This document shows positions 60,641 through 64,000 of a DNA stretch of 64,000 nucleotides, piece by piece; positions within the stretch are counted from its first letter, which is position 1; every line of letters starts with the position of its first letter. A program made the position numbers and the translations under genes. This DNA comes from Bacillus_AD sp047238185 (GTDB lineage Bacteria; Bacillota; Bacilli; Bacillales; DSM-1321): contig NZ_JBDFMI010000001.1 in the NCBI RefSeq assembly GCF_047238185.1, positions 1,364,001 to 1,428,000 on the forward strand. Reading direction: 5' to 3'. The notes beneath the pieces were generated by a model, which saw only the letters and a program-made list of their open reading frames with translations, made no database searches and was not told where the DNA came from.

Positions 60641-61447
60641 ATGACCGCCAAAAATCAAAACAACCCGAATACAATAACCAGCATGATAAGGGAGTTGCAT
60701 CAATTAGGTGTTGAAAAAGGGATGACTCTAATTGTTCATTCCTCTTTAAAATCACTAGGATGGGTATGCGGCGGAGCGAATGCCGTAGTGGAGGCTCTCA
60801 TGTCCGCAGTGGGTGAAGAAGGTACCATTGTCATGCCTACCCAGTCAGCAGAGCTAAGTGATCCTTCTTATTGGCAAGAACCTCCTGTGCCGGAGGAATG
60901 GTGGGATACCATTCGGAAAGAAATGCCCGCATATGACCCGAAAACGACTACGACCCTAGGAATGGGAAAGATAGTAGATTGCTTTAGGACATATGAGGGT
61001 GTAATACGCTCTTCACATCCAACGACTAGTTTTGCTGCATGGGGACGGAACGCAGAGAGAATCACAAGCGACCATTCATTGTCTTTTTCGTTATGCGAAG
61101 AGTCTCCGCTGCAGAAAATCTATGATATGAAAGGATCCATCCTGCTGATAGGAGTCGGATACGACAGGAATACCTCGCTTCATTTAGCTGAATGCCATGC
61201 AGATGCCTGTTTTTCCTGCCAGCAGGGTTCCCCTATCATAGAAGACGGAAAACGTGTTTGGAAGGAATATGAGGAGTTTTTATATGATACCGAGAGATTT
61301 AATGAGATCGGCTATCTATTCGAACGGAAGTACCCGGTGAGGGTTGGGCTCATCGGTTTGGCGGAATGCAGGTTGATCCCGCAAAAACAACTAGTGGACT
61401 TTGCTTCTCTATATTTACAGAAAAGAAAATATGTATACACGGAATAA
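60641..61447 (+). CDS. AAC(3)-family aminoglycoside N-acetyltransferase-like protein
   Basis: 268 residues. Antibiotic_NAT fold: LIVHSSLKSLGWVCGGA near 29-45, GTIVMPTQSAELSDPSYW, SSHPTTSFAAWG near 125-136 (acetyl-CoA/His region) and LLIGVGYDRNTSLHLAE near 167-183. YokD-like chromosomal homologues exist in bacilli and may have another substrate, so resistance cannot be assumed. Followed by a terminator. Confidence 0.9.
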   Translation: MTAKNQNNPNTITSMIRELHQLGVEKGMTLIVHSSLKSLGWVCGGANAVVEALMSAVGEEGTIVMPTQSAELSDPSYWQEPPVPEEWWDTIRKEMPAYDPKTTTTLGMGKIVDCFRTYEGVIRSSHPTTSFAAWGRNAERITSDHSLSFSLCEESPLQKIYDMKGSILLIGVGYDRNTSLHLAECHADACFSCQQGSPIIEDGKRVWKEYEEFLYDTERFNEIGYLFERKYPVRVGLIGLAECRLIPQKQLVDFASLYLQKRKYVYTE

Positions 61448-61455
61448 TCATCTGC

Positions 61456-61492
61456 CGGAAAGGCTCCCTTTTATAAAAGGGGCCTTTTTTTA
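61456..61492 (+). terminator. Terminator after AAC(3)-like gene
   Basis: AAGGCTCCCTTTT / AAAAGGGGCCTTTTTTT. Confidence 0.85.
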
Positions 61493-61621
61493 TAGAATGA
61501 AAAAACTGAATAATGCTGGAAATTTGAATCAGGCAACATGATTATGCGGCATTTTGGGTAAAGTATACAGAATACATACGGAGTAGACAGTTTGTCGGTC
61601 GTTGCAGAAGGAGTGTTTGAA

Positions 61622-64000
61622 ATGAAGAAAGTATGGGATGTGTATAGACTGGATTGGCGGAGGGTGTTTCGCTCTAAGGCAGCCATTTTCTTGATGGTTG
61701 CCCTGATGGTTTTACCATCCCTATATGCTTGGTTCAATATAAAAGCGTTATGGGATCCATACGGCAATACGTCCGGAATAAAGATTGCAGTCGCAAATGA
61801 TGACAGAGGCGCCGATATCCAGACGGGAATCGATGAAGAGAAACAAATCAATGTCGGAGACGAACTGGTCAAGAAGCTAAAGAAAAACCATAGCCTTGGT
61901 TGGACCTTCGTCAGTAAAAAAGAAGCAGACAGCGGCGTGCTGAACGGAGATTATTATGCCAGCCTGTATATCCCGAAAGACTTTTCGGAAAACCTTTCTA
62001 GCATTATGGGCGACCATCCGAAAAAAGCAGAGATCGTATTTACCATCAATGATAAGATTAATGCAATCACACCGAAAATAACGGCTACTGGAGCGAATAC
62101 GGTGACAAAGCAAGTCAGCTCAGAATTTATAGATACTGTTTCAAAATCGTTGCTGGCTGAATTCAATAAGGCAGGCATACAGCTTGATAAGGATCTGCCG
62201 ACTATCCGCCGGCTTGAATCCAAGCTATATGAGGTTAGGGATGCCCTGCCGGAAATCAACGCATTTGGAGAGGAGGCCAAACAGTTAAAAGAGCATCTGC
62301 CCTTAATTCAAGAAAAAACGAATAAATTGCTCTCTTTAACAGAATATATTCCAACGATCAATTCAGCCGGTCAAAGCATTTTAAAAGTGAAAAACGCTTT
62401 GCCGATGATTAATCAGGCAGGCCAGCAAATTCTGCTGGTTCAGGGCAAAATCCCTGAAATCCAGAATATGGCTGGAAAAGTAAATGAATTGAATGATAAC
62501 TTTGGAACAATTAAGCAAACATTGAATGATGGATTGAACGAAGCTACACAGGCAATGGATGTCATTAATGGGACACAGGCTTTATTGCCTAAAGTCCAGG
62601 ACCTGGCAAACCATAGCCAGGGATATGTGGATGTTGCGAATGATTTCTTAAACAGTCTTGATGGATCATTTGACCAAATAGCCAATGCCGCCAAGCTTAA
62701 CTTACAATTTGTGAACCAGATTTCTGGAAGTGTTGCAGCGGTTGCAGACCAATTGGCCAATAACAGCATTACACCGCAGCAGGCATTACAATTACTGAAT
62801 AATGCTAATTCCTTATTAAGCCAGGAAAGCGCCATACTGAATAGACAGATTACTTTTGTTCAAGGGTTGATCAACAACGGGATTGACGCTCAGCCTGTAC
62901 AAAATCTATTGGCAACGTTGACTACCTTGTCTCAACGGGTTCAATCGCATCAAAGCTTAGTGCAGGGAGCCATCAGCGACATAAAAGCAAACCCGAATGC
63001 TTTACCCGACAGTTTAAGCCGGATTAGCGATATCGCAAACAAAATCCAGCAGGATACAGGCAATATTGTCTCCAATTATGACAGTGCGGTCTTGCCTGCT
63101 ATCAAGGGGAAACTTGGCCAAATAAAAGGGGATATCCAAAATGCGAATGAAATTGTTTCAGCTGCACAAAAGCAGTTGCCTACTGTTTCGTCGCTTTTGG
63201 ACAATACAAAAAAAACATTAAGCGATGCCATTTCCATGCTTGAAAAATATAAAGCAGATTTGCCGGAGCTCGAAAAGTCATTGAATGATGCAACCAATCT
63301 GATTAACACCAATCTAGGGAAAGTCATCGATGAGGTTAATTTTGCCGCTAATTTTTATAAAAATGACTTTCCAGCCATGCAACAGCAAGTGATCAAAGGC
63401 GCCAATTTTGTTCAGAATGATTTACCGGGGCTAACCAAGGAAATGAATCGTGCTTCTGATCTTATTAAAGAAAAAATGCCGCAAGTAGTCGATGCCATCA
63501 ACCTTGCCAATGGCCTTTCACAAAATGAGCTGCCTGAATTCAATCGGATCGTCAAAAATGCCGCAACAAAGCTCGATGACATAAAAAGTAAAACGAATTT
63601 GGAAGAGATTATCCACATGCTGCGGCGCGATGTAAAAGCAGATAGCGATTTCCTTTCAGATCCAGTCCAGTTAAAAGAAGTGAAAGACTTTCCGATTGCC
63701 AATTATGGTTCGGCTAGTTCCCCCTTTTATACTGCTCTGGCTATCTGGGTAGGGGCATTACTATTGGTTTCCCTGCTTTCCGTTGATGTAGAGATGCCGC
63801 GCGAAATGTATAAGCCGCACCATTATTACTTTGGGAGAGGTTTAACTTTCCTTACAATTGCTTTAATCCAAGCATCCATTGTGTCACTGGGGGATATATT
63901 CCTCCTACATGTAGACATACACAACAAACCAGCTTTTTTCCTTTTTAGCCTTTTGATCAGCTTTGTTTTCATGTCAATTGTCTATACATTGGTTTCAATC
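61622..64000 (+). CDS. yhgE: YhgE/Pip-type membrane protein, 3' end beyond window
   Basis: 793 codons visible from ATG 61622, AGAAGGAG upstream, open to the right edge. One N-terminal span (AAIFLMVALMVLPSLYAWFN, residues 20-39), a very long extracytoplasmic part with repeated heptad-like helices (residues 170-690), then C-terminal spans beginning YTALAIWVGALLLVSLLS. The family includes phage-infection protein Pip and an ABC-2-type permease fold. It may export lipids or ESX-like substrates; this is not established here. Confidence 0.92.
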   Translation, partial: MKKVWDVYRLDWRRVFRSKAAIFLMVALMVLPSLYAWFNIKALWDPYGNTSGIKIAVANDDRGADIQTGIDEEKQINVGDELVKKLKKNHSLGWTFVSKKEADSGVLNGDYYASLYIPKDFSENLSSIMGDHPKKAEIVFTINDKINAITPKITATGANTVTKQVSSEFIDTVSKSLLAEFNKAGIQLDKDLPTIRRLESKLYEVRDALPEINAFGEEAKQLKEHLPLIQEKTNKLLSLTEYIPTINSAGQSILKVKNALPMINQAGQQILLVQGKIPEIQNMAGKVNELNDNFGTIKQTLNDGLNEATQAMDVINGTQALLPKVQDLANHSQGYVDVANDFLNSLDGSFDQIANAAKLNLQFVNQISGSVAAVADQLANNSITPQQALQLLNNANSLLSQESAILNRQITFVQGLINNGIDAQPVQNLLATLTTLSQRVQSHQSLVQGAISDIKANPNALPDSLSRISDIANKIQQDTGNIVSNYDSAVLPAIKGKLGQIKGDIQNANEIVSAAQKQLPTVSSLLDNTKKTLSDAISMLEKYKADLPELEKSLNDATNLINTNLGKVIDEVNFAANFYKNDFPAMQQQVIKGANFVQNDLPGLTKEMNRASDLIKEKMPQVVDAINLANGLSQNELPEFNRIVKNAATKLDDIKSKTNLEEIIHMLRRDVKADSDFLSDPVQLKEVKDFPIANYGSASSPFYTALAIWVGALLLVSLLSVDVEMPREMYKPHHYYFGRGLTFLTIALIQASIVSLGDIFLLHVDIHNKPAFFLFSLLISFVFMSIVYTLVSI

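Overview
The window is low-GC Firmicute DNA from a spore-forming member of the Bacillaceae. The evidence is gene order, AGGAGG-type ribosome sites, frequent GTG and TTG starts, spore genes (sspM- and cotD-like), a B-type RNase P RNA, and Bacillus-style LexA, Fur, guanine and preQ1 regulatory elements. The genus and species cannot be fixed from sequence alone.

Left core block (1-34.9 kb). This follows the Bacillus subtilis ypp/yps/ypv/ypw/ypb/ypc/ypd neighbourhood. It starts with recU-ponA (ponA runs off the left edge), then yppC, an sspM-like spore protein, yppE, yppG, an Hsp20 protein, a cotD-like coat gene, ypsA, gpsB, rnpB, rlmL(ypsC), a DinG-like helicase (ypvA) and carboxypeptidase ypwA. 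Next come a drug/metabolite transporter, a three-subunit ba3-type oxidase operon, the guanine-riboswitch operon xpt-pbuX, an Rrf2 regulator beside an AbrB-type membrane protein, an isochorismatase-fold protein, cspD, an SGNH hydrolase, a Fur-box-linked 31-residue membrane peptide, the double-dynamin dynA, a rhodanese, exonuclease ypcP, a second DMT transporter, ypdQ and ypdP. The last gene, a queuosine-precursor transporter, lies under a preQ1-I-type riboswitch.

Accessory block (about 35-58 kb). In B. subtilis ypdP/ypdQ and ypeP/ypeQ are near neighbours; here about 24 kb separates them. The block opens with a LexA-boxed operon (WYL-like protein, YolD-like protein, Y-family polymerase UvrX). 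From 37.1 to 54.2 kb there is a one-directional array of single-gene units: GNATs, a kinase, DUF3953, VanZ, small membrane or secreted proteins, and a methyltransferase. They are separated by about 20 copies of one repeat family. Each complete copy has a short palindromic half-site with a conserved GGGGCAG-like loop, then a Rho-independent hairpin, then a second half-site. Many units are decayed by frameshifts or Trp-to-stop changes. An IS110 element, an IS110 fragment and a group II intron all sit in or against copies of the repeat, and an IS21 element interrupts the methyltransferase. The layout recalls integron cassette arrays or REP-like palindromes, but no integrase and no REP transposase is visible.

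Right flank (54.4-64 kb). Small minus-strand genes (DUF3888, YkuS/UPF0180 and four unrecognised) lead back to core genes: an ElaA-type acetyltransferase, ypeP-ypeQ, an HD-GYP phosphodiesterase, an AAC(3)-family acetyltransferase, and a YhgE/Pip membrane protein that runs off the right edge.
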